DNA of 64,000 bases from an uncultured Paracoccaceae bacterium (GCA_947503965.1 CANNFU010000004.1:186001-250000), one strand, 5' to 3'. Shown: positions 8,401 through 17,919, numbered from the stretch's first letter. Numbers and translations: made by a program. The notes: generated by a model from the letters alone, not told the origin.

Positions 8401-9113
8401 GTCTGACTGAGAACGACCAATGCGTGTGGATCACAAACCATGATCCGCTTGCGTTTGCTTTGCACCAGACCCTGCTTTTCCCACGCGCTCAGTAATCGGC
8501 TGACCGTATGCAACGTCGTCGCTGTGAGTTCGGATAAGTCCTGACGGGTGATCGGAAAGTCAATCTCGATCCCGCCGTCTACTTTGCGCCCGGTCTGGTT
8601 GATCAGCCGCAATAGCGCATTCGCGACGCGCTGTTCTACTTGTTGGGTCGCCAATTCGACGATGCGGGTGTTCATTTCCCCCATCCGATTGCCGATGGTC
8701 TTGTAGGTTTCCGTGGCAAACCCATCATATTCGGCCACGAACTGATCCCAAAGGTGTATGGGCCAACTCAGTGCGATCGATTCAGTCGCCGTGATCGCCG
8801 TGGCCGGATAAGTTGTCCTGCCAATCGCCCTGGCAATACCCAGCAATTGCCCTGCCGGAATATGCAGCGCCGTCACCTGTTCACCCGTCTGCGTGATCCG
8901 CACAACACGGACATATCCGTCGAGCAGCATGTAGAACCGTTCCGCCGGGGCGCCTTCGTCGAAGACTGAAACGCCGCTGTCAAACCGCAGTGCACTGGCA
9001 TGATCAAGGATCGTACGGATCTGTCGTCTGTCCAATTTCGAAAAAGGCGGCAAATGCGACAGCAGGCTTTCGTCCAGTCGCGGAAAGACAGTGCGGGCGG
9101 TTGCTATGTTCAT
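8397..9113 (-). CDS. Crp/Fnr family transcriptional regulator (NnrR/Dnr-like)
   Basis: A 238-residue regulator with an N-terminal cyclic-nucleotide-binding-like sensor domain (about residues 20-135, FDEGAPAERFYMLLDGYVRV) and a C-terminal HTH_Crp domain (about 150-230) whose recognition region is ITRQDLSELTATTLHTVSRLL. It lacks the N-terminal cysteine cluster of oxygen-sensing FNR, so it belongs with the NnrR/Dnr-type NO-responsive branch by context. ATG 9113 is preferred; an upstream TTG at 9173 would add 20 residues. It is divergent from the pseudoazurin-nirK operon and convergent with the DUF1858 gene, and probably controls both boxes at 8129 and 9179. Confidence 0.87.
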   Translation of the reverse strand: MNIATARTVFPRLDESLLSHLPPFSKLDRRQIRTILDHASALRFDSGVSVFDEGAPAERFYMLLDGYVRVVRITQTGEQVTALHIPAGQLLGIARAIGRTTYPATAITATESIALSWPIHLWDQFVAEYDGFATETYKTIGNRMGEMNTRIVELATQQVEQRVANALLRLINQTGRKVDGGIEIDFPITRQDLSELTATTLHTVSRLLSAWEKQGLVQSKRKRIMVCDPHALVVLSQT

Positions 9114-9178
9114 CTGCAAATTGGTCGCACAGAACGCCGCACCTTGCAAAAGATCAATTCCGCCTTTCGCCAAGTTCT

Positions 9179-9192
9179 TTGTTGCAGCGCAA
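9179..9192. promoter_or_regulatory. Fnr/NnrR-type binding site upstream of the pseudoazurin-nirK operon
   Basis: The element TTGTTGCAGCGCAA has the TTG-N8-CAA form. Its right half and the bases after it (AGCGCAACGTTC) are identical over 12 bases to the site before norC. It sits in the 141-base gap between the divergent regulator gene and the pseudoazurin gene, centred about 69 bases before the pseudoazurin ATG, so it could control either or both genes. Confidence 0.72.
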
Positions 9193-9254
9193 CGTTCACG
9201 GCAAGCGCAATCCCTAAAATTGAGATCAAGACAATCCAGATTCTGAAAGGAACG

Positions 9255-9689
9255 ATGATGATCCGCAAAATCGCAGCAGGCCTCGCAATTGCCGCCCTTA
9301 TGGGAAGCGCTGCATTCGCCGAAACAATCGAAGTGCAGATGCTCAATCAGGGATCAGATGGCGAACGTATGGTCTTTGAACCCGCGCTTGTTCAAGCCGC
9401 TGTCGGTGACAACATCCGCTTCGTCGCAACGGACAGGGGCCACAACGCCGAGATTAACGACGGCATGCTGCCCGAAGGCGCCGAAGCCTTCACAGGGCGC
9501 ATCAACGAAGAGATCGAAGTCACTTTGGATGTCGAAGGCGTCTACGGGGTGATCTGCAAACCGCACTTTGCCATGGGCATGGTGATGATCATTGCCGTCG
9601 GTGATGTGGAGGCGCCTGAGGGTTTCCTTGACGGGCGCATTCCGCGCCGCGCCAAGGAACGTTTTGAGGCTCAGCTCGCCAGTTTTTAA
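9255..9689 (+). CDS. Pseudoazurin (type 1 copper electron carrier)
   Basis: A 144-residue periplasmic cupredoxin that delivers electrons to copper nitrite reductase. A Sec signal peptide ([20 protein letters not shown]) is cleaved before ETIEVQML. All four type 1 copper ligands can be seen: His in DRGHNAE, then Cys, His and Met in [12 protein letters not shown]. Two ATGs at 9255 and 9258 follow a GAAAGGA ribosome site; either may be used. It is followed after 59 bases by nirK, so donor and enzyme are probably co-transcribed from the promoter that carries the box at 9179. Confidence 0.93.
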   Translation: MMIRKIAAGLAIAALMGSAAFAETIEVQMLNQGSDGERMVFEPALVQAAVGDNIRFVATDRGHNAEINDGMLPEGAEAFTGRINEEIEVTLDVEGVYGVICKPHFAMGMVMIIAVGDVEAPEGFLDGRIPRRAKERFEAQLASF

Positions 9690-9748
9690 TCAACGATCCG
9701 TGTGAGGGCGCAGGCCCGTGCACCAATCCTAATCAAATGGAGGGACAA

Positions 9749-10960
9749 ATGACCAAATTCATCAACCCAGGCCTTACACAGACCAGTCGCCGCAATGTCT
9801 TGCGTGGCTCGGTTCTGGCCGGTGCCGCTGCAGTGACAGGGGCAGGTGCGCTTGCAAATCAACGGCGCAGCCCTTTGCCGCGAATGCAACCGCCCGCCGC
9901 CCGCTTCATCGAAGCGGAAGCACAGGCACAGGTTCAGGCTGAACCCGCCGATCTGTCCGGCTATAGCCGCGTCAAGCAAGAGCTTGTTGCGCCACCTTTT
10001 GCGCCTGAACACGAACAGGTTGCGACAGGCGGGCCAAAGATCATCGAGATCTATATGGAAACAACTGAAAAGCTGATGGTCGTGGATGAAGACACCGGCG
10101 CCAGCGTGTGGGCGTTGACCTATAACGGGTCCGTCCCCGGCCCACTGATTATCTGCCACGAAGGCGACATGGTGGAACTGACCATGCGCAACCCCGTGGA
10201 CAGCGTGATGGAACACAATATCGACTTTCACGCCTCAACCGGCGCGTTGGGCGGTGGCGGTCTGACCCACGTCTTCCCCGGTGAGGAAACTGTTCTACGC
10301 TGGAAAGCGACCAAACCGGGTTGCTTTACCTATCACTGTGCCCCCGGTGGGGCGATGATCCCGTATCACGTCACCCATGGCATGAACGGTGCGGTGATGG
10401 TGCTGCCACGTGATGGCCTGAAGGATGTCGAGGGCAACCCGCTGCGTTATGACAGCATCGCCTATATCGGCGAGCAGGATTACTACCTGCCCAAGGATGA
10501 GTTCGGTGACTTCCTGCAATACGAAGCCGCAGGCGATGACTATGCCGACAGCCTTGATGCCATGCGTACACTGACCCCGACACATTGTGTCTTTAACGGT
10601 GCTGTGGGTGCTCTGACCGGTGAAAACGCGTTGCAGGCGAAAGTGGGTGAAACCGTCCTGATGATCCACAATCAGGCGAACCGCGATAGCCGACCACACC
10701 TGATCGGCGGCCACGGAAACTATGTCTGGGAAACATCGTTCAGCGATCCACCCCTAACCGGGCTTGAGACTTGGTTCGTGCGGGGCGGCACCGCAATGGC
10801 TGCGATGTATACGTTCGAGCAGCCGGGCGTTTACGCTTACGTGAACCACAACCTGATCGAAGCCACCTTGCTGGGCGCCGCCGCGCACTTTGTGGTCGAA
10901 GGCAATTGGGACAATGCCCTGATGGAACAGGTCGTCGCTCCACGCACATTTGAGACGTGA
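9749..10960 (+). CDS. nirK: Copper-containing nitrite reductase NirK
   Basis: Periplasmic homotrimeric enzyme that reduces nitrite to NO. The 403-residue product carries a twin-arginine signal ([16 protein letters not shown]), then an Ala/Gln/Glu-rich linker of about 30 residues, longer than in many NirK proteins. Two cupredoxin domains follow. The active-site residues are present: HNIDFHA (type 1 His, catalytic Asp, type 2 His), [15 protein letters not shown] (type 2 His, type 1 Cys, His, Met), [13 protein letters not shown] (catalytic His) and [11 protein letters not shown] (type 2 His). ATG 9749 is preferred over the upstream ATG at 9737 because GGAGGG lies just before it. nirV follows at 17 bases. 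Confidence 0.96.
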   Translation: MTKFINPGLTQTSRRNVLRGSVLAGAAAVTGAGALANQRRSPLPRMQPPAARFIEAEAQAQVQAEPADLSGYSRVKQELVAPPFAPEHEQVATGGPKIIEIYMETTEKLMVVDEDTGASVWALTYNGSVPGPLIICHEGDMVELTMRNPVDSVMEHNIDFHASTGALGGGGLTHVFPGEETVLRWKATKPGCFTYHCAPGGAMIPYHVTHGMNGAVMVLPRDGLKDVEGNPLRYDSIAYIGEQDYYLPKDEFGDFLQYEAAGDDYADSLDAMRTLTPTHCVFNGAVGALTGENALQAKVGETVLMIHNQANRDSRPHLIGGHGNYVWETSFSDPPLTGLETWFVRGGTAMAAMYTFEQPGVYAYVNHNLIEATLLGAAAHFVVEGNWDNALMEQVVAPRTFET

Positions 10961-10976
10961 TCGGAGTGATCAGACT

Positions 10977-11714
10977 ATGAAAGCCGTCATCGCCAACCAC
11001 ACAAAAAGCATTGTTGCTGGCTGTGCTGTGCTGGCGGTGGCGACTTTGATCGGGGCCGCCATCCTTCCTGGCGACCCCGATTTTGCGCACCTGCCCGAAA
11101 TGGCAGAACGGCCGGTCCTGATGCCGGATAGAGCCCCGCTCTATGTACAGAAATACGAAGTCAGCATCGCCGAATGGAATGCCTGCCATGATGCAGGCGG
11201 CTGTCGCCTTTTTCTGCGTCCCCCCGCAAACAGATCCGCAAATGAGATGCCCGCGACAGGTCTGTCTTTCGTGGATGTCTCGGAATATCTAAACTGGATC
11301 AACAGCAATTCTGATGTCACCTACCGGCTGCCGACGTTGATAGAATGGGAATATATGGCCGCACCGGTGCTGCCCGAAACGCCTGACCCAATCTTTACCG
11401 ACCCCGAACTCACGTGGGCCTCTGCCTATCTGATGGAGCCGCAGACCAAACGGACCCTACGCCCACGCGGATCGTTCGGCACCACGCCTGAAGGCGTCGT
11501 CGATCTGAACGGTAGCGTCTGGGAATGGACCATGGATTGCTATGCCGGGGCCGGCGAAGGGCGGATCACTCCCGACCGCTGCCCCGCGTTCTTTGTGGGC
11601 GGCGAACATATCGCCGCGATGTCGTTTCTGGTACGCGACCCCGCGCGCGGTGGCTGCGCCGTCGGCACCCCGCCCGCACATCTGGGGATGCGGTTGGTGA
11701 CTGACGCTTTGTGA
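10977..11714 (+). CDS. nirV: NirV, formylglycine-generating-enzyme-like protein
   Basis: A 245-residue protein of the FGE/SUMF1 fold that is regularly found directly behind nirK; its function is unknown but thought to be in nitrite reductase maturation or activity. There is an N-terminal membrane anchor or signal (IVAGCAVLAVATLIGAAIL). The fold's markers are visible: KYEVSIAEWNAC, PATGLSFVDVSEYLNWIN, YRLPTLIEWEYMA, VVDLNGSVWEWTMDC and a C-terminal HLGMRLV. Some cysteines (CRLF, DRCPAF, GGCAVG) may form disulfides. ATG 10977 is preceded by GGAG. Confidence 0.87.
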   Translation: MKAVIANHTKSIVAGCAVLAVATLIGAAILPGDPDFAHLPEMAERPVLMPDRAPLYVQKYEVSIAEWNACHDAGGCRLFLRPPANRSANEMPATGLSFVDVSEYLNWINSNSDVTYRLPTLIEWEYMAAPVLPETPDPIFTDPELTWASAYLMEPQTKRTLRPRGSFGTTPEGVVDLNGSVWEWTMDCYAGAGEGRITPDRCPAFFVGGEHIAAMSFLVRDPARGGCAVGTPPAHLGMRLVTDAL

Positions 11715-12051
11715 TGGTCAGTCTTTGGAATGCATCAGCAGCATCATTGCAAAGCTGAGCCTTCTCTTAAGGTTGATCGTGCCACTGATAGCAGCAATCA
11801 AACTGGGTCTCGGCGATACAGAAGTCGGCTTTTCAGCACCAACTTAATTCCGAAAAACTATGCCAAGACTTACATACTAATACGGTTGAAGGTCATCTTC
11901 CATGAACGGCTGCTTTCCCGACCCCCTAAAACGCATGACCATCTTAATGCCTCAGCGAAGGCGCACTGCGCGCGCGCGCAGCGAAAATGCCCAACGGCAT
12001 ATTGGGCTCCTTGCCGCCATTCAAGTACTCACCACAGCCGTCCCAGAACCG
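11715..12051. other. Intergenic stretch between nirV and a convergent DMT gene
   Basis: About 340 bases without a convincing gene. The plus-strand frames have no protein-like composition. The base composition is more A/T-rich than the flanks up to about 11,930. One 16-base perfect palindrome of alternating C and G (CTGCGCGC/GCGCGCAG) lies at 11966-11981. No terminator with a T run or mobile-element remnant was recognised. Confidence 0.5.
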
Positions 12052-12954
12052 TCAAACCTTCGTCGCTGACACAACCGGTGTGATGGCCCGCCGCGCCACG
12101 GCCTCTCGCCAGGTGATGAAACTGACCGAGGCCATGATCACCGCGCCACCGAAGACCACCCAGCCGTCAACGGCCTCACCAAAGACAATCGCACCCAGCA
12201 GCACGGCCCAGACCAGTTGCAGGAACGTCACGGGTTGCGTCACTGTCAACGGTGCCGCGGCAAATGCCAATGTCATCGCATAATGCCCCGCTGTCGCGAA
12301 ACAGGCGACCAGGAACAGCCATCCCAATTGCTCCCATGTGGGCGTCACCCACACAGCCCATGCAAACGGCGCCAGCCCAATCGTTACCGTAATCGACAAC
12401 ATGCCGACGACCACTGCGGCACTCACCTCACCCGACAATTGCTTGGCCAGCAGATATCCGGCGGCAAAGCAGATAGCTGTGCCCAGCATCGCGATATGCC
12501 CGATTTCAATCGCTTTGATGCCGGGACGCAGGATGATCATCGCGCCAATCAGGGCAAAGACCACCGCCGCCAGACGGCGCGGCGGCAGGCGCTCGCCCAT
12601 GAACAAGGCCGCACCAAGCGAGACATAGATCGGTGACAGGTAGTTCATCGCTGTCACCTCGGCGATGGGAATGCGCGCCATGGCAAAGAACCACAGGATG
12701 ACCGCGATCGTATGGACCACACCGCGCCATCCAAACAGCTTCAACTGCCGACCCGTCAAACCGGCCGCCATGATCGGTTTGATCATCGGGATCAGGAACA
12801 CAAGTCCCAGCATATAACGCAGAAATGCGGCCTGTGCTGCTGGCACGTCGCTGCCCACATGTTTGACAATCGCGGTCACGGCCACGAAATTCAGTCCTGT
12901 GATCACCATCCAGAAGATGCCGGTCACGGGCCGTGATGCCTTGGGTGTCTCCAT
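12052..12954 (-). CDS. DMT (EamA) family transporter
   Basis: A 300-residue inner-membrane protein with ten hydrophobic helices in two EamA repeats, typical of metabolite and amino-acid exporters of the drug/metabolite superfamily. Visible features: FLRYMLGLVFLIPM, VAFFAMARI-like WFFAMARIPIAEVTAMNYLSPIYV at the end of helix 4, GERLPPRRLAAVVFALIGAMIILRPG closing repeat 1, and the matching repeat-2 segments. The start is ATG 12954, preceded by GGAAGGGG; the frame remains open upstream but without family-like sequence. It diverges from ymdB. Substrate unknown. Confidence 0.87.
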   Translation of the reverse strand: METPKASRPVTGIFWMVITGLNFVAVTAIVKHVGSDVPAAQAAFLRYMLGLVFLIPMIKPIMAAGLTGRQLKLFGWRGVVHTIAVILWFFAMARIPIAEVTAMNYLSPIYVSLGAALFMGERLPPRRLAAVVFALIGAMIILRPGIKAIEIGHIAMLGTAICFAAGYLLAKQLSGEVSAAVVVGMLSITVTIGLAPFAWAVWVTPTWEQLGWLFLVACFATAGHYAMTLAFAAAPLTVTQPVTFLQLVWAVLLGAIVFGEAVDGWVVFGGAVIMASVSFITWREAVARRAITPVVSATKV

Positions 12955-13041
12955 GCCCCTTCCGTCGCACCTGATCCCTGCAAACACCAGCCCGAAAATT
13001 CGTACTGGCACAGGCAGGCCCGAAAGCATACGACAGGACCC

Positions 13042-13857
13042 ATGAAAATTCTCTTTCTTGGCGATGTCATGGGCCGCGCGGGACGTGCGGCGATCACAAC
13101 CCACCTGCCCCGGCTGCGGGCGGATTGGAAGCTCGACTTTGTCGTGGTGAACGGCGAAAACGCGACCTCTGGCATGGGGTTATCTGGGGATCATGTAAAG
13201 GTGTTGCTCGACGCCGGGGCGGATGTGATCACCCTTGGCGATCACGCGTTTGATCAGAAAGACATGCTGCAGTTCATTGCACAGGAACCGCGCGTGCTTC
13301 GCCCCCTGAACTTTTCCAAAGCCGCCCCGGGCGCCGGTGCACGTGTTTTCACCGCGGCAGGCGGGCGCAAGGTGCTGGTGGCGCAGGCGCTGGGACAGGT
13401 GTTCATGAAACGCCCCTTTGATGATCCGTTTTCTGCCCTCGACGCTGTGCTCAAACAATATCCCATGGGTGGACAGGTGCAGGCGAGCCTTGTCGACATC
13501 CATTGCGAGGCCACATCGGAAAAGATGGCCATCGGTCATTATTGCGACGGACGGGCCAGCATAGTCGTGGGCACGCACACCCATGTACCCACGGCAGATG
13601 CGATGATCCTGCCCGGTGGCACGGCCTATCAGACCGATACGGGCATGTGCGGGGATTATAATTCCGTCATAGGCATGGAAAAGACCGAACCGTTACGTCG
13701 TTTCATAACCGGCATGCCCAAGGCCCGGTTCACCCCAGCCATGGATGAGGCAACGCTGGCCGGCCTTTACGTGGAAACAGACGACCGGACCGGCAAAGCC
13801 ACGCGCGTCGAAATGGTACGCCAAGGCGGCAGGCTGACCCCGGCAGGACCTGCATGA
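13042..13857 (+). CDS. YmdB-type metallophosphoesterase (TIGR00282 family)
   Basis: A 271-residue calcineurin-like phosphoesterase of the YmdB family, whose Bacillus member hydrolyses cyclic nucleotides. The dinuclear metal motifs are present: LFLGDVMGRAGR at the N-terminus, VVNGENATSG, TLGDHAF, and the C-terminal HYCDGRASIVVGTHTHVPTAD with the two His ligands. The C-terminal IGMEKTEPLRRF is also a family mark. Its stop overlaps the start of a DMT transporter by ATGA, so both are co-translated. The substrate in this lineage is unknown. Confidence 0.9.
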   Translation: MKILFLGDVMGRAGRAAITTHLPRLRADWKLDFVVVNGENATSGMGLSGDHVKVLLDAGADVITLGDHAFDQKDMLQFIAQEPRVLRPLNFSKAAPGAGARVFTAAGGRKVLVAQALGQVFMKRPFDDPFSALDAVLKQYPMGGQVQASLVDIHCEATSEKMAIGHYCDGRASIVVGTHTHVPTADAMILPGGTAYQTDTGMCGDYNSVIGMEKTEPLRRFITGMPKARFTPAMDEATLAGLYVETDDRTGKATRVEMVRQGGRLTPAGPA

Positions 13858-14774
13858 TCAGCGAACGCGGCCGGCTGACGGCGTTTTTGTTACTGCTCGG
13901 CTGCGGCTGGGGGCTGACCCAACCGCTGATCAAGGTCACGGTGACAGCGGGTTATCAACCCTTTGGGCTGATTTTTTGGCAGATGCTGATCGGCGCGGTC
14001 CTGCTGGGTATTCTGCGCTGGAGGCAACTGGGCCAACTGCCTTTCACACTAAAAACGCTGGGCGTCTGGCTGATGATCGCAACCATCGGATCGCTGATCT
14101 CCAACACGACCGGTTATCGCGCGGCGTTCCATTTGCCCTCTGGCATCATGTCCATCGTAATCGCCACGATCCCGATGATGGCCTTTCCCATCGCACTTGC
14201 ACTTGGCAACGATCACTTTTCGTTCCGGCGCATGCTGGGCATCGCCCTTGGCCTGATCGGTGTCGGCTTCATCGCCCTGCCCGAGGCAAGCCTGCCCGAA
14301 CGCGCCATGATCGCCTTTCTGCCCTTGGCGCTGGTCGCCCCTTTTTGTTACGCCTGCGAGGGGAACATCGTCGCCAAATGGGGGACCGCGGGACTTGATC
14401 CGTTTCAGGTGCTTTTCGGGGCCTCGGTGGTCGGTATGCTGATTGCCCTTCCCCTTGCCATCGGCAGCGGACAGTTCTTTATCCCGCAACCTCCCTTTAT
14501 CCTGGCAGATGTCACCATGACACTGAGCGCGATGATCCATGTTCTTGTTTATTCCGGTTACGTCTGGCTCATCGGGCGGGCCGGGTCGGTCTTTGCCGGG
14601 CAGGTCAGCTATATCGTCACCGGATCCGGGGTTTTCTGGGCCATGCTGCTGCTTGGGGAAAGTTACAGCCTCTGGATCTGGGCGGCACTGATGTGCATGG
14701 GCGCGGGGTTGGCTTTGGTCCAACCACGTCTTGCGCAGGCTCACACTGTCAGCGACACTCCCGCGCATGGATAA
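13854..14774 (+). CDS. DMT (EamA) family transporter
   Basis: A 306-residue ten-helix membrane protein with two EamA-like halves (FLLLLGCGWGLTQPLIKVTV at the start; FHLPSGIMSIVIATIPMMAFPIAL; VLVYSGYVWLIGRAGSVFAGQVSYIVTGSGVFWAMLLLGE in the second half). The GE motif in the last segment is usual for this family. It is coupled to ymdB by an ATGA overlap, and its end overlaps the SLC13 permease start by 8 bases, making a three-gene unit. Efflux of a small metabolite is inferred from the family only. Confidence 0.87.
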   Translation: MISERGRLTAFLLLLGCGWGLTQPLIKVTVTAGYQPFGLIFWQMLIGAVLLGILRWRQLGQLPFTLKTLGVWLMIATIGSLISNTTGYRAAFHLPSGIMSIVIATIPMMAFPIALALGNDHFSFRRMLGIALGLIGVGFIALPEASLPERAMIAFLPLALVAPFCYACEGNIVAKWGTAGLDPFQVLFGASVVGMLIALPLAIGSGQFFIPQPPFILADVTMTLSAMIHVLVYSGYVWLIGRAGSVFAGQVSYIVTGSGVFWAMLLLGESYSLWIWAALMCMGAGLALVQPRLAQAHTVSDTPAHG

Positions 14775-16548
14775 CTGGCTCGCCCTTTCCCAAACCCAAA
14801 GCGCCGTTCTGACGATGTGCGTGGTCGTGGCCATGTTCCTGATGTTCCTGCGCGAGATTTTCCCGACAGAAGTCGTGGCGATGATTGGGGTGTCGATCCT
14901 GCTGGCGACAGGGGTGCTGCCATACGAAAGCGCGGTCATGGCCCTTGCCAACCCGGCACCCTGGACGATCGCCGCGATGTTCATCATCGTGGGCGCGCTG
15001 GTGCGAACCGGTGCGCTGAACGCGATGACGCAAGTGGCCGAGCGGCAGGCCAAGGTCAGCCCGGCGCGTGCTATCGGCGGCGGGCTGATTTTTGTGGCCT
15101 TTGCCAGTGCGATCATGAACAACACACCTTTGGTCGTGGTGATGATCCCGGTTTTTGTGCAACTGGCGCGAACGTTGGGTACATCCGCCTCCAAACTGCT
15201 GATCCCGCTCAGCTATGCGGCGATTGTTGGCGGCACGATGACCTTGCTGGGCACATCCACCAACCTGTTGGTGGATGGGGTCGCGCGCTCATCCGGGCTT
15301 GAACCGTTCGGCATCCTTGAAATCCTGCCTGTGGGCCTTGTCGTTGTTGCCTGGACTTTCACCTATCTTTATTTCATGGCGCCGCGCCTGCTCCCTGACC
15401 GGCAAAGCATGGCGACCATGCTGTCAGACCGGTCCAAGAAAAAGTTCTTTTCCGAGGCCGTGATCCCCCCCGAAAGCAACCTGATCGGGCGCGAAGTGAC
15501 AGGCGTGCAATTGTTCAAACGCGATGGAGTCCGCCTGATAGATGTGGTGCGCGGCGACAAATCCCTGCGGCGGAACCTCAAGGATGTCATCTTGCAGCGC
15601 GGCGACAGGGTCGTGCTGCGCACCGAAATGACCGAACTGCTGTCGCTGCAGAACAACAAGGAACTGCGCCGGGTTGATCAGTTATCAGCTGTTGAAACAT
15701 CCACGGTCGAGGTACTGATCACGCCCAACTGCAAAATGGTCGGGCGGCGTCTGGGGTCGATGCGGCTGCGGCGGCGCTATGCGGTTTATCCATTGGCGGT
15801 GCACAGGCGTGATGCGAACATCAGTCAGCAGATCGACGACATCGTCGTGCGCGTGGGCGATACGCTATTGCTGGAAGGCGCACCCGAGGACATTCAGCGG
15901 TTGGGCGAGGATATGAACCTTGGCGATGTGTCCAAACCGTCGCAAAGGGCCTATCGGCGCGGGCATGCGCCGATTGCCATTCTGGTGTTGCTGGGTGTCG
16001 TGACGCTGGCCGCCCTTGGTGTGGCCCCGATTCTGATGCTTGCAATGATTGGCGTGACGATTGTTCTAATGACCGGCTGCATCGATGCGGATGAGGCTTT
16101 TTCCTACGTCGATGGCCGCTTGCTTGCCCTGATCTTTGCGATGCTGGGGGTGGGGTCTGCGCTGCAATCATCGGGGGCCGTCGCGTTGATCGCCGATACG
16201 CTGTCGCCCGTGATGCTGGTGTTACCGGGGTTCTTTGTGGTGCTGGCAGTGTATCTGCTGTCCAGTATTCTGACCGAACTGGTGTCTAACAATGCCGTGG
16301 CGGTCGTCATGACGCCCATCGCCATCGGGCTGGCGGGCGCGTTGGGTGTCGATGCGCGGCCGCTGGTCGTGGCCGTGATGATCGCGGCAAGTGCGAGTTT
16401 CGCGACACCCATTGGCTATCAGACGAATACGCTGGTCTACGGTCCGGGCGGCTATCGATTCTCGGATTTTCTGAAATTCGGGATTCCACTGAACCTGTCG
16501 CTCGCGCCGATTGCATCGTTTGTCATTCCGTTCATCTGGCCGCTGTAA
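14767..16548 (+). CDS. SLC13 (DASS) family permease with two TrkA-C domains
   Basis: A 593-residue inner-membrane permease of the divalent anion:sodium symporter class. The N-terminal half has about six helices with the ion-binding signature SAIMNNTPLVVVMIPVF and GTSTNLLVDG. Two RCK-C (TrkA-C) domains follow in the middle (about residues 210-390), then the second transmembrane half with LTELVSNNAVAVVMTPIA and a YQTNTLVYGPGGYRFSDF motif. Such RCK-containing proteins are usually annotated as sulfate, sulfite or dicarboxylate carriers; the anion here cannot be told. ATG 14767 overlaps the previous gene by 8 bases. Confidence 0.9.
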   Translation: MDNWLALSQTQSAVLTMCVVVAMFLMFLREIFPTEVVAMIGVSILLATGVLPYESAVMALANPAPWTIAAMFIIVGALVRTGALNAMTQVAERQAKVSPARAIGGGLIFVAFASAIMNNTPLVVVMIPVFVQLARTLGTSASKLLIPLSYAAIVGGTMTLLGTSTNLLVDGVARSSGLEPFGILEILPVGLVVVAWTFTYLYFMAPRLLPDRQSMATMLSDRSKKKFFSEAVIPPESNLIGREVTGVQLFKRDGVRLIDVVRGDKSLRRNLKDVILQRGDRVVLRTEMTELLSLQNNKELRRVDQLSAVETSTVEVLITPNCKMVGRRLGSMRLRRRYAVYPLAVHRRDANISQQIDDIVVRVGDTLLLEGAPEDIQRLGEDMNLGDVSKPSQRAYRRGHAPIAILVLLGVVTLAALGVAPILMLAMIGVTIVLMTGCIDADEAFSYVDGRLLALIFAMLGVGSALQSSGAVALIADTLSPVMLVLPGFFVVLAVYLLSSILTELVSNNAVAVVMTPIAIGLAGALGVDARPLVVAVMIAASASFATPIGYQTNTLVYGPGGYRFSDFLKFGIPLNLSLAPIASFVIPFIWPL

Positions 16549-16583
16549 TCCGGTTTCTGTCACCAAGGGCGACGCTCGACCGC

Positions 16584-16606
16584 GGGTGGGGGCAAAGCCC
16601 CCGCCC
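16584..16606. repeat. GC-rich intergenic hairpin
   Basis: A 10-base stem (GGGTGGGGGC/GCCCCCGCCC, one G-T pair) with an AAA loop, in the 200-base gap between the SLC13 gene and yebC. A second G/C-rich inverted segment follows to about 16,645. There is no T run, so it looks like a REP-type intergenic palindrome rather than a simple terminator. Similar hairpins occur near 32.7 kb and 58.6 kb. Confidence 0.55.
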
Positions 16607-16749
16607 ATGGGGGCGGTCGGGGGCTGCCCGACCTATCGGCCGGGCGGGATATTAGCAACGATCAGCACAAAATCAGACGGGCTTGCAGCGCCAACCCTGC
16701 ATGCCCTATAGAGGCCGCGATTTACACCGCATGATGACGAGGTTCGACG

Positions 16750-17499
16750 ATGGCTGGCCACTCCAAATGGGCAAATATTCAGCACCGTAAGGGACGGCAG
16801 GACAAACTGCGCTCCAAGCTGTTTTCCAAGCTCGCCAAGGAAATCACCGTCGCCGCCAAGATGGGTGACCCGGACCCCGACAAGAACCCGCGTTTGCGTC
16901 TGGCCGTGAAGGAAGCCAAGTCAAGTTCCGTTCCAAAGGACGTCATCGACCGCGCGATCAAGAAATCGCAAGGCGGCGATGCGGAAAACTATGATGAAAT
17001 CCGGTATGAAGGCTACGGCCCCGGCGGCGTTGCCGTGATTGTCGAAGCAATGACGGACAACCGAAACCGAACCGCATCCACCGTGCGTTCGACCTTTTCC
17101 AAAAATGGCGGCAACCTGGGCGAAACCGGGTCGGTCGGGTTCATGTTCGACCGCAAGGGCGAAGTCGTCTATCCCGCCTCTGTCGCCGACGCCGATACCG
17201 TCATGATGGCCGCGATTGAGGCAGGCGCGGAGGATGTGCAAAGCGATGAAGACAACCATGTCATCATCTGCGCCGATACCGATCTGAACGAGGTGTCGAA
17301 CGCACTAGAGGCGGAATTGGGCGAATCCGAATCCACCAAACTGATCTGGAAACCGAACATGACGACCGAGGTCGATCTGGACGGTTTGACGAAACTGATG
17401 AAGCTGCTCGACACTCTGGAAGAGGACGACGACGTGCAGCGCGTCACGGCGAATTTCGAAGCGTCAGACGAGGTGATGGCGGCGTTTGCCGACGAGTAG
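16750..17499 (+). CDS. YebC/PmpR family translation/transcription factor
   Basis: A 249-residue protein that matches the YebC family end to end. It starts with [18 protein letters not shown], contains [18 protein letters not shown] [49 protein letters not shown] and [22 protein letters not shown], and ends with the usual acidic segment ([15 protein letters not shown]). YebC proteins have been linked to DNA binding and to relief of ribosome stalling at proline stretches. A GAGG ribosome site is near ATG 16750. It stands alone, with no operon partners. Confidence 0.95.
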   Translation: MAGHSKWANIQHRKGRQDKLRSKLFSKLAKEITVAAKMGDPDPDKNPRLRLAVKEAKSSSVPKDVIDRAIKKSQGGDAENYDEIRYEGYGPGGVAVIVEAMTDNRNRTASTVRSTFSKNGGNLGETGSVGFMFDRKGEVVYPASVADADTVMMAAIEAGAEDVQSDEDNHVIICADTDLNEVSNALEAELGESESTKLIWKPNMTTEVDLDGLTKLMKLLDTLEEDDDVQRVTANFEASDEVMAAFADE

Positions 17500-17568
17500 A
17501 CTCAATAATGCAGGGGTTGTTGCCTGCCCAGTTGCAAGTTGTGGTATCACAGTAGAACGGCCTGACCG

Positions 17569-17919
17569 CTAAATGCCCTGCCACGGAACTCCTACGACAA
17601 GTAAAAAACCGAAAAGGGTTTGTATCATCGGAAAGACTTTCGACAAGCGCGGGTCGTAACATGCAGCAATTATACCGGTGACAATGGTGAGGCCGCCAAT
17701 CACCGGCGAAAGCGCAATCACAGCTTCAATGCTAATAAGGTTTGGTCTGATCACCAGATATTGCAGGACAAAAAATATCCCCACCAACGTGGCAAATGAC
17801 AGGGCAATTGCGTTGACCCGAACAAAGCCACGCGTCGTCGTCGCCCGATAAAGCGACCACATTACTGCCAGCAATGGCCCGATCGTCAAAACAAGCGCAA
17901 ATTCCAAAATTACATTCAT
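17569..17919 (-). CDS. Hypothetical four-helix membrane protein
   Basis: A 116-residue, strongly hydrophobic protein with about four predicted helices (FALVLTIGPLLAVMWSLY; AIALSFATLVGIFFVLQYLVI; VIALSPVIGGLTIVTGIIAAC; MIQTLFGFLLVVGVPW) and short charged loops. No family recognised. The reverse frames are poor in protein-like composition, and the hydrophobic pattern is regular, so it is probably real. It lies downstream of the 5-FTHF cyclo-ligase gene in the same direction, 66 bases away, and convergent to yebC. Confidence 0.6.
   Translation of the reverse strand: MNVILEFALVLTIGPLLAVMWSLYRATTTRGFVRVNAIALSFATLVGIFFVLQYLVIRPNLISIEAVIALSPVIGGLTIVTGIIAACYDPRLSKVFPMIQTLFGFLLVVGVPWQGI

Noticed and set aside
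11730..12083. 117-codon plus-strand frame after nirV, considered as a transposase remnant
   Set aside because: Composition is not protein-like, no catalytic motif, no inverted repeats or target duplication flank it.
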